A DNA stretch of 64,000 nucleotides, taken from CAVXJN01 sp963773585 (GTDB taxonomy: Bacteria; Pseudomonadota; Gammaproteobacteria; JASBUN01). The notes under the pieces are model-generated. The model saw only the letters and a program-made list of their open reading frames with translations, did not search any database and had not been told where the DNA came from. The translations under genes were made by a program, and so were the position numbers. The stretch lies in assembly GCA_963773585.1 (NCBI GenBank), contig CAVZBR010000004.1, forward strand, positions 558,001 to 622,000, read 5' to 3'. Positions 1-8,024 of this stretch are shown here, in pieces (within the stretch, counting starts at the first letter, position 1; every line of letters starts with the position of its first letter).

Positions 1-306
1 GGGAAAGGGCGCCACCCGGTCCTGCAAGCCCGCGAGTTCAACGGCGATGTCGTCCGGAAGCAAGTCACGGCGGGTAGAGAGGATTTGTCCGAACTTGACG
101 AAAATCGGTCCCAGGTCTTCCAGCGCCCGGCGGATGCGCACACCCCTGGGCTCGCGCTTGCCGCGCAGCCAATACCATGGCGCGAGATAAATGAGGAACC
201 GGATCGGGCGCAACAGGTGAGTGGCCATGATCAGCTCGTCGAGCCCATGTCTCACCAATACCACGTTGATGTACAGCAATCGCAGAACTTGGGCAGGACG
301 TATCAC
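1..306 (-). CDS. ubiB: UbiB, ubiquinone biosynthesis protein (N-terminal part, runs off window)
   Basis: This is the first roughly 100 codons of an ABC1/UbiB atypical kinase-like protein; the rest lies beyond base 1. Read on the minus strand from a GTG at 306, it contains HGLDEL, then RALEDLGPIFVKFGQILSTR and RRDLLPDDIA, the conserved N-terminal signature of UbiB, whose family supports coenzyme Q biosynthesis at the inner membrane. An AAGG lies about 7 bases before the GTG. It follows ubiE and ubiJ on the same strand, the usual gammaproteobacterial order. The start is inferred because no ATG lies nearby in frame. Confidence 0.88.
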   Translation of the reverse strand, partial: MIRPAQVLRLLYINVVLVRHGLDELIMATHLLRPIRFLIYLAPWYWLRGKREPRGVRIRRALEDLGPIFVKFGQILSTRRDLLPDDIAVELAGLQDRVAPFP

Positions 307-334
307 GCTAAACCTTATTCCCGAAATGTCGCAC

Positions 335-351
335 CGGTCGGTTGCCGACCG
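335..351. other. Perfect hairpin between ubiJ and ubiB
   Basis: CGGTCGG and CCGACCG form a perfect 7-bp inverted repeat with a 3-base loop, in the 98-base gap between ubiJ and ubiB. No T-run follows on the minus strand, so it is not a classical terminator; it may stabilise the ends of a processed transcript or attenuate ubiB. Confidence 0.5.
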
Positions 352-404
352 CCACTAAGTTTTGTTGTTCTCGAACCAGGACAATACAACAGCCGCGCTA
401 CTTG

Positions 405-1034
405 TCACGAGTTGCTGCTGGCATCGGCCAGCCTGGAGAGTAAGCGCTTAAGCCTGGCCTCGAGTCGATCCGCATCCGCGCGCAACTCATCGACGTCGTC
501 CATGAATTGCGTCAACTCCGGCCCGCTTGGCGCCAGGCGCGCTTCTTCTTGCACGAACTCGCCGACATCTTGTTCCAGACTGGAAACAGTCGTTGCACTC
601 CAACGCATGCCGGCTTGCACACTGCGGCTTACCTGGTGTGCCAGGACATCGCCCAGGACGCTGGACAGTTGTTCCTCCCAGTCGATATCCAGCTGGTCGA
701 GCAGGGACTTGAAGTCCTGGCCGAGCTGGGTATCGCCTTCGACGCGGATCTCGTCTCGCAGCATCATGTGGGCCGCCTCACCGCCGCGCGCCAGGTTCCA
801 CAAGGCTGCCGGTGTGGCGTGCAGCACGGCGTCGGGGGCGTGCTCGTACTGAGATAACGCCTGCATACCGTCCGGTCCGGGCAGCAGATACAGACGCAGA
901 TTCAAGTCGCGCACGGCGATAGCGATGACTTTGCCTTGCAGCGCGCGCATCCGCGTCGCGCTGTTCGGATCCAGGCTGAGCACGCGATTGCAGGCCGTTT
1001 CGAAGGCGGCGGTGAGTGCGAGTGGAAGTTCCAT
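405..1034 (-). CDS. ubiJ: UbiJ, SCP2-domain ubiquinone biosynthesis accessory factor
   Basis: A protein of 209 residues between ubiE and ubiB, the expected place for UbiJ. The N-terminal half matches an SCP2 sterol/lipid-binding fold (DAVLHATPAALWNLARGG, then RVEGDTQLGQDF), and the C-terminal half is charged and helical. In Escherichia coli UbiJ takes part in the aerobic Ubi complex and is thought to bind the hydrophobic intermediates. The start is set at the ATG at 1034 (MELPLALTAAF), 18 bases after ubiE; a TTG six codons upstream is possible but would overlap the ubiE stop region. Identity rests on the domain and on position. Confidence 0.85.
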   Translation of the reverse strand: MELPLALTAAFETACNRVLSLDPNSATRMRALQGKVIAIAVRDLNLRLYLLPGPDGMQALSQYEHAPDAVLHATPAALWNLARGGEAAHMMLRDEIRVEGDTQLGQDFKSLLDQLDIDWEEQLSSVLGDVLAHQVSRSVQAGMRWSATTVSSLEQDVGEFVQEEARLAPSGPELTQFMDDVDELRADADRLEARLKRLLSRLADASSNS

Positions 1035-1052
1035 GGCGCCAGTGTCCGGCAA

Positions 1053-1811
1053 TCAGAGCTTGAAACCGCGGTGCACGGCGACGATGCCGCCGCTTAGATT
1101 GAAGTACTGGCAGCGCTCGAGCCCGGCCTGCTCCATCATGCTCTTGAGCGTTTCCTGATCCGGATGCACACGGATGGACTCGGCGAGATAACGGTAACTG
1201 GACGCGTCACCGGCCACCAATCTCCCCAGCAAAGGCAGCACCGTGAAGGAATACAAATCGTACAGCGGTTTCAAACCGGGTACCGCCGGTGTCGAGAATT
1301 CCAGAATCAGCACGCGCCCGCCTGGCTTGAGCACGCGGTACATTGACGCCAGCGCAGTTTGTTTATCGGTAACATTGCGCAGGCCGAAGGCGATGCTGAT
1401 GCAATCGAAATGATTGTCGGGAAACGGCAGATGTTCGGCGTTGGCCTGCACGTAACGCACATTGCCGACGACGCCGGCATCCACCAGCCGGCTGCGTCCG
1501 CGTTCCAGCATCGAGCCGTTGATGTCGGCGAGCACCACTTCGCCGTCGTCGCCGACCATACGCGAAAAACGCTGCGCGAGATCGCCCGTCCCGCCGGCCA
1601 GATCCAGGACCCGTTGGCCGCGCCGGACGCCGCTCAACTCGATGGCGTAGCGCTTCCACAGCCGGTGGATACCGAGCGACATCAAATCGTTCATGACGTC
1701 GTACTTTTCTGCCACCGAATGAAACACACCTGCAACCCGCTGCGCCTTTTCCTCGAACGGCACTTTCTGATAACCGAAATCGGTGTCTGAGGGATGATTT
1801 TGGTCGCTCAT
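1053..1811 (-). CDS. ubiE: UbiE, ubiquinone/menaquinone C-methyltransferase
   Basis: A class I SAM-dependent methyltransferase of 252 residues, the normal length for UbiE, which carries out the C-methylation of the benzoquinol ring in ubiquinone (and of demethylmenaquinol where present). The family signature FGYQKVPFEEKAQRVAGVFHSVA is at the N-terminus, the SAM-binding VLDLAGGTGD spans residues 68-77, and FGLRNVTDK and LKPGGRVLILEFS follow. It is first of the ubiE-ubiJ-ubiB run. Nothing in the sequence looks damaged. Confidence 0.97.
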   Translation of the reverse strand: MSDQNHPSDTDFGYQKVPFEEKAQRVAGVFHSVAEKYDVMNDLMSLGIHRLWKRYAIELSGVRRGQRVLDLAGGTGDLAQRFSRMVGDDGEVVLADINGSMLERGRSRLVDAGVVGNVRYVQANAEHLPFPDNHFDCISIAFGLRNVTDKQTALASMYRVLKPGGRVLILEFSTPAVPGLKPLYDLYSFTVLPLLGRLVAGDASSYRYLAESIRVHPDQETLKSMMEQAGLERCQYFNLSGGIVAVHRGFKL

Positions 1812-1872
1812 GTGTTCAACTCGCGATTGCTCAATTTCCGTTCACCATTGCGTCGAGACGCCGGAGCTATGC

Positions 1873-2244
1873 TCAGTGACGCTGCGGCTCGTTGCGCTTG
1901 TGCCCCGCCTGCTCGAGGCGTTGCAGATAGTTCTGCCAGTTGTGGTCGTGTTGCTTGCCCAGTTTGTACAGCGTATCCCAAGAATAGATGCCGGTGTTGT
2001 GGCCGTCGTCGAAATGGATGCAGATGGCGTAATTGCCAACTGGATCCACCTGCTCGATATTGACGTTTTCCTTGCCCACTTGCAGCACTTCCTGGCCGGG
2101 GCCATGACCTTGCACTTCCGCCGAAGGCGAGAAGCAGCGCAGATATTCCGCCGGCAGGGTGAAGTGCTCGCCGTCGTCGAAGCTGATCTCAAGGGTCTTC
2201 GACTTGGTGTGCACATTGATTTCAGTAGGTTTCGGTGAAGCCAT
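1873..2244 (-). CDS. DUF971 / gamma-butyrobetaine hydroxylase-like N-terminal domain protein
   Basis: A protein of 123 residues, made entirely of the DUF971 domain, recognised by the pattern LEISFDDGEHFTLPAEYLRCFSPSAEV and the later GNYAICIHFDDGHNTGIYSWDTLYKLG. In gamma-butyrobetaine hydroxylase this domain binds zinc or contributes to dimerisation; stand-alone members are widespread next to hslVU, as here, but their role is not established. The start is at MASPKPTEI rather than the in-frame upstream codon, which would run into the hslU stop. Same strand as hslU, 50 bases downstream. Confidence 0.87.
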   Translation of the reverse strand: MASPKPTEINVHTKSKTLEISFDDGEHFTLPAEYLRCFSPSAEVQGHGPGQEVLQVGKENVNIEQVDPVGNYAICIHFDDGHNTGIYSWDTLYKLGKQHDHNWQNYLQRLEQAGHKRNEPQRH

Positions 2245-2294
2245 GTCTGATCTCCAAATAGAAATTCGCAGCCACTTTTCCGCACGCGCCGCGG

Positions 2295-3635
2295 TCAAAG
2301 TATGTAGCGGCTCAAGTCCTCGTCGCGGGCAACGTCGGCCAGATGTTGTTCAACGTAATCGGCGTCTATGGTGACGGTTTCGCCCTGGCGATCGGCGGCA
2401 TCGAAGGACAGATCCTCCAGCAACCGTTCCATGATGGTGTGCAGCCTTCGGGCACCGATGTTCTCGGTGCGCTCATTGACCTGAAACGCGATTTCGGCGA
2501 TGCGACGCACGCCCGATGGGTCGAACTGCAGTTGCAGGCCTTCCGTGACCAGCAGCGCGGCGTATTGTTCGGTGAGGGAAGCATCGGGCTCGGTGAGGAT
2601 ACGCACGAAATCGTCACTGCCCAGGGCTTCCAGTTCCACCCGAATGGGCAATCGTCCCTGCAACTCCGGAATGAGATCGGACGGTTTGGACAAGTGAAAT
2701 GCGCCCGAGGCGATGAACAGCACGTGGTCTGTGCGCACCATGCCGTATTTCGTACTGATGGTGCTGCCTTCCACCAGCGGTAAGAGATCGCGCTGCACAC
2801 CTTCGCGCGATACATCCGGTCCGCCGTGCTCGGAACGCTTGGCCACTTTGTCGATCTCGTCGAGGAACACGATGCCGTTCTGCTCGACATTGCGCAGCGC
2901 ATTGTGCTTGAGTTCTTCTTCGTTGATGAGCTTCGCCGCTTCTTCGTCGCGCAATAAAACCAGCGCGTCTTTGACTTTGACTTTGCGGTTGCTGGTGCGG
3001 CCGCCGGACAGATTCTGGAACAGGCCCTGGAGCTGATTGGTCATTTCTTCCATGCCGGGCGGCGCCATGATCTCAACGCCCAGACTTGAAGCGGACAGTT
3101 CCACTTCGATTTCGCGATCGTCCAGTTGGCCTTCGCGCAGGCGCTTGCGCAGCTTCTGGCGCGCCGCCGACTCCTCTTCGTGATCCTGCTTGTCATCGGG
3201 TTCGAAACCAAAGCCGCGGGCGCGTGGCAACAGCGCGTCCAGCACCCGTTCCTCGGCGGCGTCTTCGGCACGATGCCGCACTTTGCCCATAGCCGCTTCA
3301 CGGTCCATTTTGATGGCCACGTCGACCAGGTCGCGCACAATCGATTCCACGTCACGGCCGACATATCCGACCTCCGTGAATTTGGTCGCCTCGACTTTGA
3401 TGAATGGTGCGTTCGCCAGGCGCGCGAGGCGCCGGGCGATCTCGGTTTTGCCGACGCCGGTGGGACCGATCATGAGGATGTTCTTGGGGGTGATTTCGTT
3501 GCGCAGGCTTTCATCCACCTGCATTCGACGCCACCGATTGCGCAAGGCAATGGCCACGGCGCGTTTGGCAGCGTCCTGGCCGATGATGTGCTTGTCCAGT
3601 TCCTGGACGATCTCTCTGGGGGTCATTTCCGACAT
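2295..3635 (-). CDS. hslU: HslU, ATPase subunit of the HslVU protease
   Basis: An AAA+ unfoldase of 446 residues that feeds substrates into the HslV peptidase. It opens with MSEMTPREIVQELDKHIIGQ, has Walker A GPTGVGKT at residues 57-64, the intermediate I domain rich in charged residues, Walker B in GIVFLDEIDK, the sensor region GARRLHTIMERLLED, and the C-terminal RYIL tail that docks into HslV. It starts 29 bases after hslV and is surely cotranscribed with it. Members take part in heat-shock protein turnover. Confidence 0.98.
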   Translation of the reverse strand: MSEMTPREIVQELDKHIIGQDAAKRAVAIALRNRWRRMQVDESLRNEITPKNILMIGPTGVGKTEIARRLARLANAPFIKVEATKFTEVGYVGRDVESIVRDLVDVAIKMDREAAMGKVRHRAEDAAEERVLDALLPRARGFGFEPDDKQDHEEESAARQKLRKRLREGQLDDREIEVELSASSLGVEIMAPPGMEEMTNQLQGLFQNLSGGRTSNRKVKVKDALVLLRDEEAAKLINEEELKHNALRNVEQNGIVFLDEIDKVAKRSEHGGPDVSREGVQRDLLPLVEGSTISTKYGMVRTDHVLFIASGAFHLSKPSDLIPELQGRLPIRVELEALGSDDFVRILTEPDASLTEQYAALLVTEGLQLQFDPSGVRRIAEIAFQVNERTENIGARRLHTIMERLLEDLSFDAADRQGETVTIDADYVEQHLADVARDEDLSRYIL

Positions 3636-3664
3636 AAACGTTTCGAAACCTTATGCCATCGCTG

Positions 3665-4222
3665 TCAGGAGCGGCCGCCGGGGGTGGCATCCAGTTCTTC
3701 GATGGTGAGATTGTGATTGGTGTAGATGCAGATATCGGCGGCGATATTGAGACCGCGCTCGACGATACTGCGCGCATCCAGTTCGGTATTCTCCAGCAGT
3801 GCCCGGGCGGCGGATTGCGCGAACGGACCGCCGGAGCCGATCGCCATCAGGCTTTGTTCGGGCTCGATGACATCGCCATTGCCGGAGATGATCAGGGAGG
3901 TCGTGGAATCGGCGACTGCCAGCAGCGCTTCCAGCCGGCGCAGGGCGCGATCGGTGCGCCATTCTTTGGCCAATTCCACCGCCGCCCGGGTCAAGTTGCC
4001 GCTGTGTTTTTCCAGTTGACCCTCGAACCGTTCGAATAAGGTGAAGGCGTCCGCGGTGCCGCCGGCGAAACCGGCGATGACGTTGTCGTGATAAAGGCGC
4101 CGTACCTTGCGGGCGTTGCCCTTCATGACGGTGTTGCCCAGCGAAACCTGGCCGTCGCCGCCGATGGCGACTTTGTCGCCGCGTCGCACCGACAAGATCG
4201 TTGTTCCCCGATACTGCTCCAC
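3665..4222 (-). CDS. hslV: HslV, threonine peptidase subunit of HslVU
   Basis: A 185-residue Ntn-type peptidase. I chose the GTG at 4222, giving MEQYRGTTILSVRRGDKVA, because a GGGAG motif sits about 9 bases upstream and related proteins begin with a short MEQxRG propeptide; the catalytic threonine is then residue 7, exposed after cleavage at G-T. An upstream in-frame ATG at 4252 would add ten residues. Conserved GGDGQVSLG, NVIAGFAGGTADAF and TNHNLTIEEL are present. It is cotranscribed with hslU; no clear heat-shock sigma32 promoter was found upstream. Confidence 0.96.
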   Translation of the reverse strand: MEQYRGTTILSVRRGDKVAIGGDGQVSLGNTVMKGNARKVRRLYHDNVIAGFAGGTADAFTLFERFEGQLEKHSGNLTRAAVELAKEWRTDRALRRLEALLAVADSTTSLIISGNGDVIEPEQSLMAIGSGGPFAQSAARALLENTELDARSIVERGLNIAADICIYTNHNLTIEELDATPGGRS

Positions 4223-4254
4223 TGCTCGCTCCCAAATCGCGCTCAAGGGCACGA

Positions 4255-4286
4255 ATTGTAACTGAATCAGGACATGCTAATCAGGA
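4255..4286 (-). promoter_or_regulatory. Possible hslVU promoter region with an 8-bp direct repeat
   Basis: Read on the minus strand, a -10-like TACAAT covers 4255-4260, 33 bases before the hslV GTG, but the -35 position is poor. Just upstream, TCCTGATT occurs twice (4279-4286 and 4265-4272) separated by six bases, a possible activator or repressor site. This is inference from sequence only. Confidence 0.35.
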
Positions 4287-4412
4287 GATGTCCAGTGAGG
4301 TTACCGCGCACCGCAGCATAGCACCGCTATGGCGTACGGCTCGGCCGCGTTCGGCAGATGTGAGGGCAGCACGGCTGCGGAGCAAGGTGGCGCGACAGCA
4401 GGCGCCGCAGGC

Positions 4413-5324
4413 TCAGGAAGAGTCCTTCTTTTTTGCGCGGGGATGGGCTTGGTCATACACAGCGGCCAAGTGCTGGAAGTCCAGGTGAGTGTAGATCTGG
4501 GTCGTGCTGATGTCGGAATGCCCCAGCAGCTCCTGGACGGCGCGCAGATCACCGCTGGATTCGAGCATATGGCTGGCAAAGGAGTGGCGCAGTTTGTGGG
4601 GGTGGACGCGCCCGGCGATCCCCTGGCGCAGTCCCCAACGCCGGAGCCGTTCCTGGACGTTGCGGGCGCCGACCCGCCGGCCGGTGCGGCTGACGAACAG
4701 TGCAGTCTGCTCGGCGGATGCGATTTCAGCCCGCACTCGCAACCACGCTTCGACCGCCTCCAAGGCCATGCGGCCCACCGGCACGATGCGGTCTTTGGCG
4801 CCTTTGCCGGTCACCTGGATCAATCCTTCCCGGCGATCCAGGTCGGACACGTCCGCCGCCACCAGCTCGGCCAGGCGCAGGCCGGACGAATACAGCAGTT
4901 CCATCATTGCGAGATCGCGGCACGCCAGGGGGTCGCCCGCGTTCACGTTTTGCAGCAAGTGAGAAACCTGATCCACATCGAGCGCATTAGGTAATTTGCG
5001 GCCGCTCCGGGGAGCCCGCACGTCTTGAGCGGGATTGTGGCGGACCCGCCCTTCCCGCAGCAGATAATTGAACAGCGCGCGGATGGCGGCGAGCCGCGCC
5101 TGGAGGGTCTTGCCGGAACTGCCGCGCTGATGCTCACGGGCGGCGAACGCACGCACCCGATGCACATCCACCGCGGCCCAGTCGTCGATGCCGGCGGTGG
5201 TGCAGAACAGCGCGAATCGGTCGAGGTGGCGGCGGTAGTGGCTGCAGGTCAGCGGCGCCAGGCGGCGCTCGTGGGCAATGTGCGTCGCGAAGCTGTCCAG
5301 GTCCGCGCGCAGCGCTTCATCCAT
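4413..5324 (-). CDS. xerC: XerC, tyrosine recombinase for chromosome dimer resolution
   Basis: A 303-residue tyrosine recombinase with the SAM-like N-terminal DNA-binding domain and a complete catalytic set: R150, K174, H243, R246, H269 and the nucleophile Y278 (in STTQIYTHLD). XerC acts with XerD at dif sites to resolve chromosome dimers. Its start overlaps the DUF484 gene by eight bases, the classical dapF-DUF484-xerC arrangement, which argues for XerC rather than XerD or a phage integrase. Confidence 0.96.
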   Translation of the reverse strand: MDEALRADLDSFATHIAHERRLAPLTCSHYRRHLDRFALFCTTAGIDDWAAVDVHRVRAFAAREHQRGSSGKTLQARLAAIRALFNYLLREGRVRHNPAQDVRAPRSGRKLPNALDVDQVSHLLQNVNAGDPLACRDLAMMELLYSSGLRLAELVAADVSDLDRREGLIQVTGKGAKDRIVPVGRMALEAVEAWLRVRAEIASAEQTALFVSRTGRRVGARNVQERLRRWGLRQGIAGRVHPHKLRHSFASHMLESSGDLRAVQELLGHSDISTTQIYTHLDFQHLAAVYDQAHPRAKKKDSS

Positions 5325-6033
5325 CCGCGGCGGGTTCGCCCAGGTAGCGGCGCAGGGAATAGCCGATCAACAGGCCCATGCGGCTCAGATACAGGGTGCC
5401 CATGGCCGGATGGAACCGGCTTTCGTCGCTGCTGCCCACGGCCATCAGGCCGAAACGGGCGTGATCGCCCAAACCGACCAGTGCTGCCGAGCCGATGGCG
5501 TCCACGTCGTCCGGAAACAGTAATTCGAGCTGTGCCCGTTTGAGGCGTCCGCACAGCGGTCGATTGGATTTGAAAAAAGCACTGAACGGCGCCAGTGCCG
5601 GATCGTCCCGGTCCAGCATGCAAGGCGCGAATTCACCAGCCTCCTGCGGACTGCCGAACACCCGTAACGACAGGGCGTCGGCGTGAAATTCGCCGGTCAT
5701 GGACTGCTGTACCGCAGCGAGGGTCGACTCCAAGCTTTCCGCCGCCAACAGCGAACGCGTCAGCCCGAGTATGCGCTCGCTGAGGCGATCGTTTTCGCGC
5801 CCCGTCTGCACCAGCTCCTTGAGCTTGCGTTTGAGCTGGCGGTTTTGATCTCGCAGGACGCTGATCTGATACTCCACCAGCGACACCGCCGAGCCACACT
5901 CGTGCGGGATCTGGAGCTGCAGCGCAACTTCGGCGTTGCGTAGGAAGAACTCGGGGTGATCGCGCAGATATTGCGCGACCCGATTTTCGGCGAGCTCGTC
6001 TTCGGCGTATTCCTGATCGGGCTGTGTACTCAT
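5317..6033 (-). CDS. DUF484 family protein
   Basis: A 238-residue protein of the DUF484 family, lying between dapF and xerC and overlapping both (4 and 8 bases). It opens with a helical segment (RVAQYLRDHPEFFLRNAEVALQL), then a coiled-coil-like stretch (SVLRDQNRQLKRKLKELVQTGREND) and a GAF-like C-terminal half. The function of the family is not established; the constant linkage to xerC suggests a role related to cell division or recombination, but that is inference. Length and order are typical. Confidence 0.9.
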   Translation of the reverse strand: MSTQPDQEYAEDELAENRVAQYLRDHPEFFLRNAEVALQLQIPHECGSAVSLVEYQISVLRDQNRQLKRKLKELVQTGRENDRLSERILGLTRSLLAAESLESTLAAVQQSMTGEFHADALSLRVFGSPQEAGEFAPCMLDRDDPALAPFSAFFKSNRPLCGRLKRAQLELLFPDDVDAIGSAALVGLGDHARFGLMAVGSSDESRFHPAMGTLYLSRMGLLIGYSLRRYLGEPAADG

Positions 6034-6860
6034 AATTCGATCTGACCCTCAAACACGGTGGTCGCCGGTCCGGTCATCGTGACCGAATGTCCTGGACCGG
6101 GCCAGCTTATCATAAGACGCCCACCCCGTAGATCGACCGCGACCTCGGCATCCAGGCGATCCTGTACGCGGCCGGCCACGACCGCTGCGCAGGCGCCGCT
6201 GCCGCAGGCCAGGGTCTCGCCGGCGCCGCGTTCGTAAACGCGCAGACGCACGTGGCCGCGATCGACAATCTGCAGAAAGCCCGCGTTGACCCGCTGGGGA
6301 AAGCGCGGATGGGATTCCAGTTGCGGACCGAGCGTCGCCACCGGCGCCTGGTCCACATCTTCAACCTGCAGCACCGCGTGGGGGTTGCCCATGGACACGG
6401 CCCCGATGCGGTAAGCTCGGCCGTCGATCTCAAGGGTATATTCCGGCGCGGTATCCGAGGCATCGAAGGGAATCCGTGGCGGCTCCAACTGCGGCACGCC
6501 CATGTCCGCTGTGACCTGGCCATCGTCACGCAGCTGCAGGCTCAGGCGGGCGCAGCGGGTATCCACAACAATGGGGTTTTTGCTGCTCAGGCCGTGATCG
6601 TGCACATACCGGGCGAAACAACGCGCGCCGTTGCCGCACTGCTCCACCTCGCCGCCGTCGGCATTGAAGATCCGGTAGCCGAAATCCGCGCCTTCCGCGC
6701 GAGCCCGTTCCACCAGCAACACCTGATCGCAACCCACGCCGAAGCGCCGGTCGGCTAAAAAGCGGATCTGCTCCGGTTCCGGAACGAAGGACTGATTGAC
6801 GCCGTCGATAACGACGAAGTCGTTGCCCAGCCCGTGCATTTTGGTAAAGCGGATCTGCAT
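6030..6860 (-). CDS. dapF: DapF, diaminopimelate epimerase
   Basis: A 276-residue epimerase that converts LL- to meso-diaminopimelate for lysine and peptidoglycan. It starts MQIRFTKMHGLGNDFVVIDG. The two catalytic cysteines are in EQCGNGAR (C75) and in LACGSGACAA near residue 220. Its stop overlaps the DUF484 start. It lies in the same operon as lysA, which encodes the next enzyme of the pathway. Confidence 0.98.
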   Translation of the reverse strand: MQIRFTKMHGLGNDFVVIDGVNQSFVPEPEQIRFLADRRFGVGCDQVLLVERARAEGADFGYRIFNADGGEVEQCGNGARCFARYVHDHGLSSKNPIVVDTRCARLSLQLRDDGQVTADMGVPQLEPPRIPFDASDTAPEYTLEIDGRAYRIGAVSMGNPHAVLQVEDVDQAPVATLGPQLESHPRFPQRVNAGFLQIVDRGHVRLRVYERGAGETLACGSGACAAVVAGRVQDRLDAEVAVDLRGGRLMISWPGPGHSVTMTGPATTVFEGQIEL

Positions 6861-6891
6861 GGCGGTTGTCTCATTGTCTCCGATGCCAAGG

Positions 6892-7311
6892 CTACGTCAT
6901 CAACGCCAGATAATCTCGGTAGATGCAGCGGTCCATGACGACGGTGATCCCCGCGGCAAGGGCCCGCCGAGCAGCTTCGTGGTCGACGACGCCGTCCTGT
7001 AACCACAGCGCCGGGAGCTTCAATGCAATGCAGGTATTGACGATTTCATCCACGTGCTGAGGTGCGCGAAATACATTCACCAGATCGACGGGCTCGGTCA
7101 CCTCGTGCAAATCCCGGTAGGCGGGTTCACCCAGTACTTCGTTCACGGCGGGACGCACCGGGATGATGTGATAACCGAACCGCTGCAAGGACGCCGCAAC
7201 CTGGTGGCTGGGCCGGTCGGGACGGGGCGAGAGGCCCACCACGGCGATATTGCGGGTCTGTTGCAACAGCGCACGAATGGTGTCTGACGAAGGATTTTCG
7301 AAATGGCTCAT
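6892..7311 (-). CDS. CoA-binding domain protein (YccU-like)
   Basis: A 139-residue single-domain protein with a Rossmann-type CoA-binding fold: RNIAVVGLSPRPDRPSHQVA at the N-terminus, then GYHIIPVRPAVNEVLGEPAY, VDLVNVFRAPQHVDEIV and ALWLQDGVV. Proteins of this size bind CoA or acyl-CoA in vitro; their cellular role is unsettled. Its ATG overlaps the preceding methyltransferase stop, so the two are translationally coupled inside the lysA-dapF operon. Confidence 0.9.
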   Translation of the reverse strand: MSHFENPSSDTIRALLQQTRNIAVVGLSPRPDRPSHQVAASLQRFGYHIIPVRPAVNEVLGEPAYRDLHEVTEPVDLVNVFRAPQHVDEIVNTCIALKLPALWLQDGVVDHEAARRALAAGITVVMDRCIYRDYLALMT

Positions 7312-8024
7312 GACAATCGTCCGTGGATCGTCAGGTGGCGATCGCTGACCGCCCGTACCTCGAGTCCCGAGATCCCGGCCTCGCCAAGCTGACGCTCGAT
7401 TTCCGCGGGTCGGAACGCGGCGAGCAGTGAGTTGAAGAAATCGCGGCGCAGGATTTCAGGCTCGGAACCGGCATTGGCGGCGACCAGATCCCGGGCCTGC
7501 GCACGACTTTCGGGGCGCATGAGATCCATGATGAACACCTGGCAGCCCGGAGCGGCGATGCGGCGCACCGTGCGCCACAGCACCAGCGGATCGTGCAAAT
7601 GGTGGAGCAGGCTATTGCTGACTACGCCCTCATAGCTGGATTCAGGCAGCACGGCTTCGGGAAGCCGGCCGTGCACCAGTCGAACCCGCTCGGCGAGACC
7701 CGCCGCCTGCAGCGCCGTCTCGGCATGGGAGAGCATCGCTGCCGCGCCGTCTACGGCGTCGATCCGGCAGCTGGGGAAGGCACGTGCCAGGCGCACCGTG
7801 ATATCACCTGTGCCGCAGCCCAGATCGGCGAGGCGACCGACGAATTCCGGCCCGTTCATGGATTCCCGCAGTAGCGTCATGAAGTGGGAATGGGGTTGCT
7901 CGAAATCGGCGCCGGCGTACGCCGCCGCCTGTTGCGGCTCGTCCATCAATTCCGGTTCGGGGACACGCTGCGGAAGGTGGTCTGGCACGGCAATCACCGG
8001 CTCAATCGGGCAAGGTCGATTCAC
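7308..8024 (-). CDS. Class I SAM-dependent methyltransferase
   Basis: A 238-residue methyltransferase with motif I LADLGCGTGDITVRLA, an acidic IDAVDGAAAML, and a post-motif NSLLHHLHDPLVLWRTVRRI. No substrate can be named. It overlaps the 3' end of lysA by 23 bases and the start of the CoA-binding gene by 4, so it belongs to the lysine/peptidoglycan operon, although nothing in the sequence shows a role in that pathway. Distinct from UbiE and UbiG by lacking their signatures. Confidence 0.85.
   Translation of the reverse strand: MNRPCPIEPVIAVPDHLPQRVPEPELMDEPQQAAAYAGADFEQPHSHFMTLLRESMNGPEFVGRLADLGCGTGDITVRLARAFPSCRIDAVDGAAAMLSHAETALQAAGLAERVRLVHGRLPEAVLPESSYEGVVSNSLLHHLHDPLVLWRTVRRIAAPGCQVFIMDLMRPESRAQARDLVAANAGSEPEILRRDFFNSLLAAFRPAEIERQLGEAGISGLEVRAVSDRHLTIHGRLS

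Noticed and set aside
4223..4412. Heat-shock sigma32 promoter before hslV
   Set aside because: I looked for CTTGAA and CCCCATNT elements and found no convincing pair; only a sigma70-like -10 is present.
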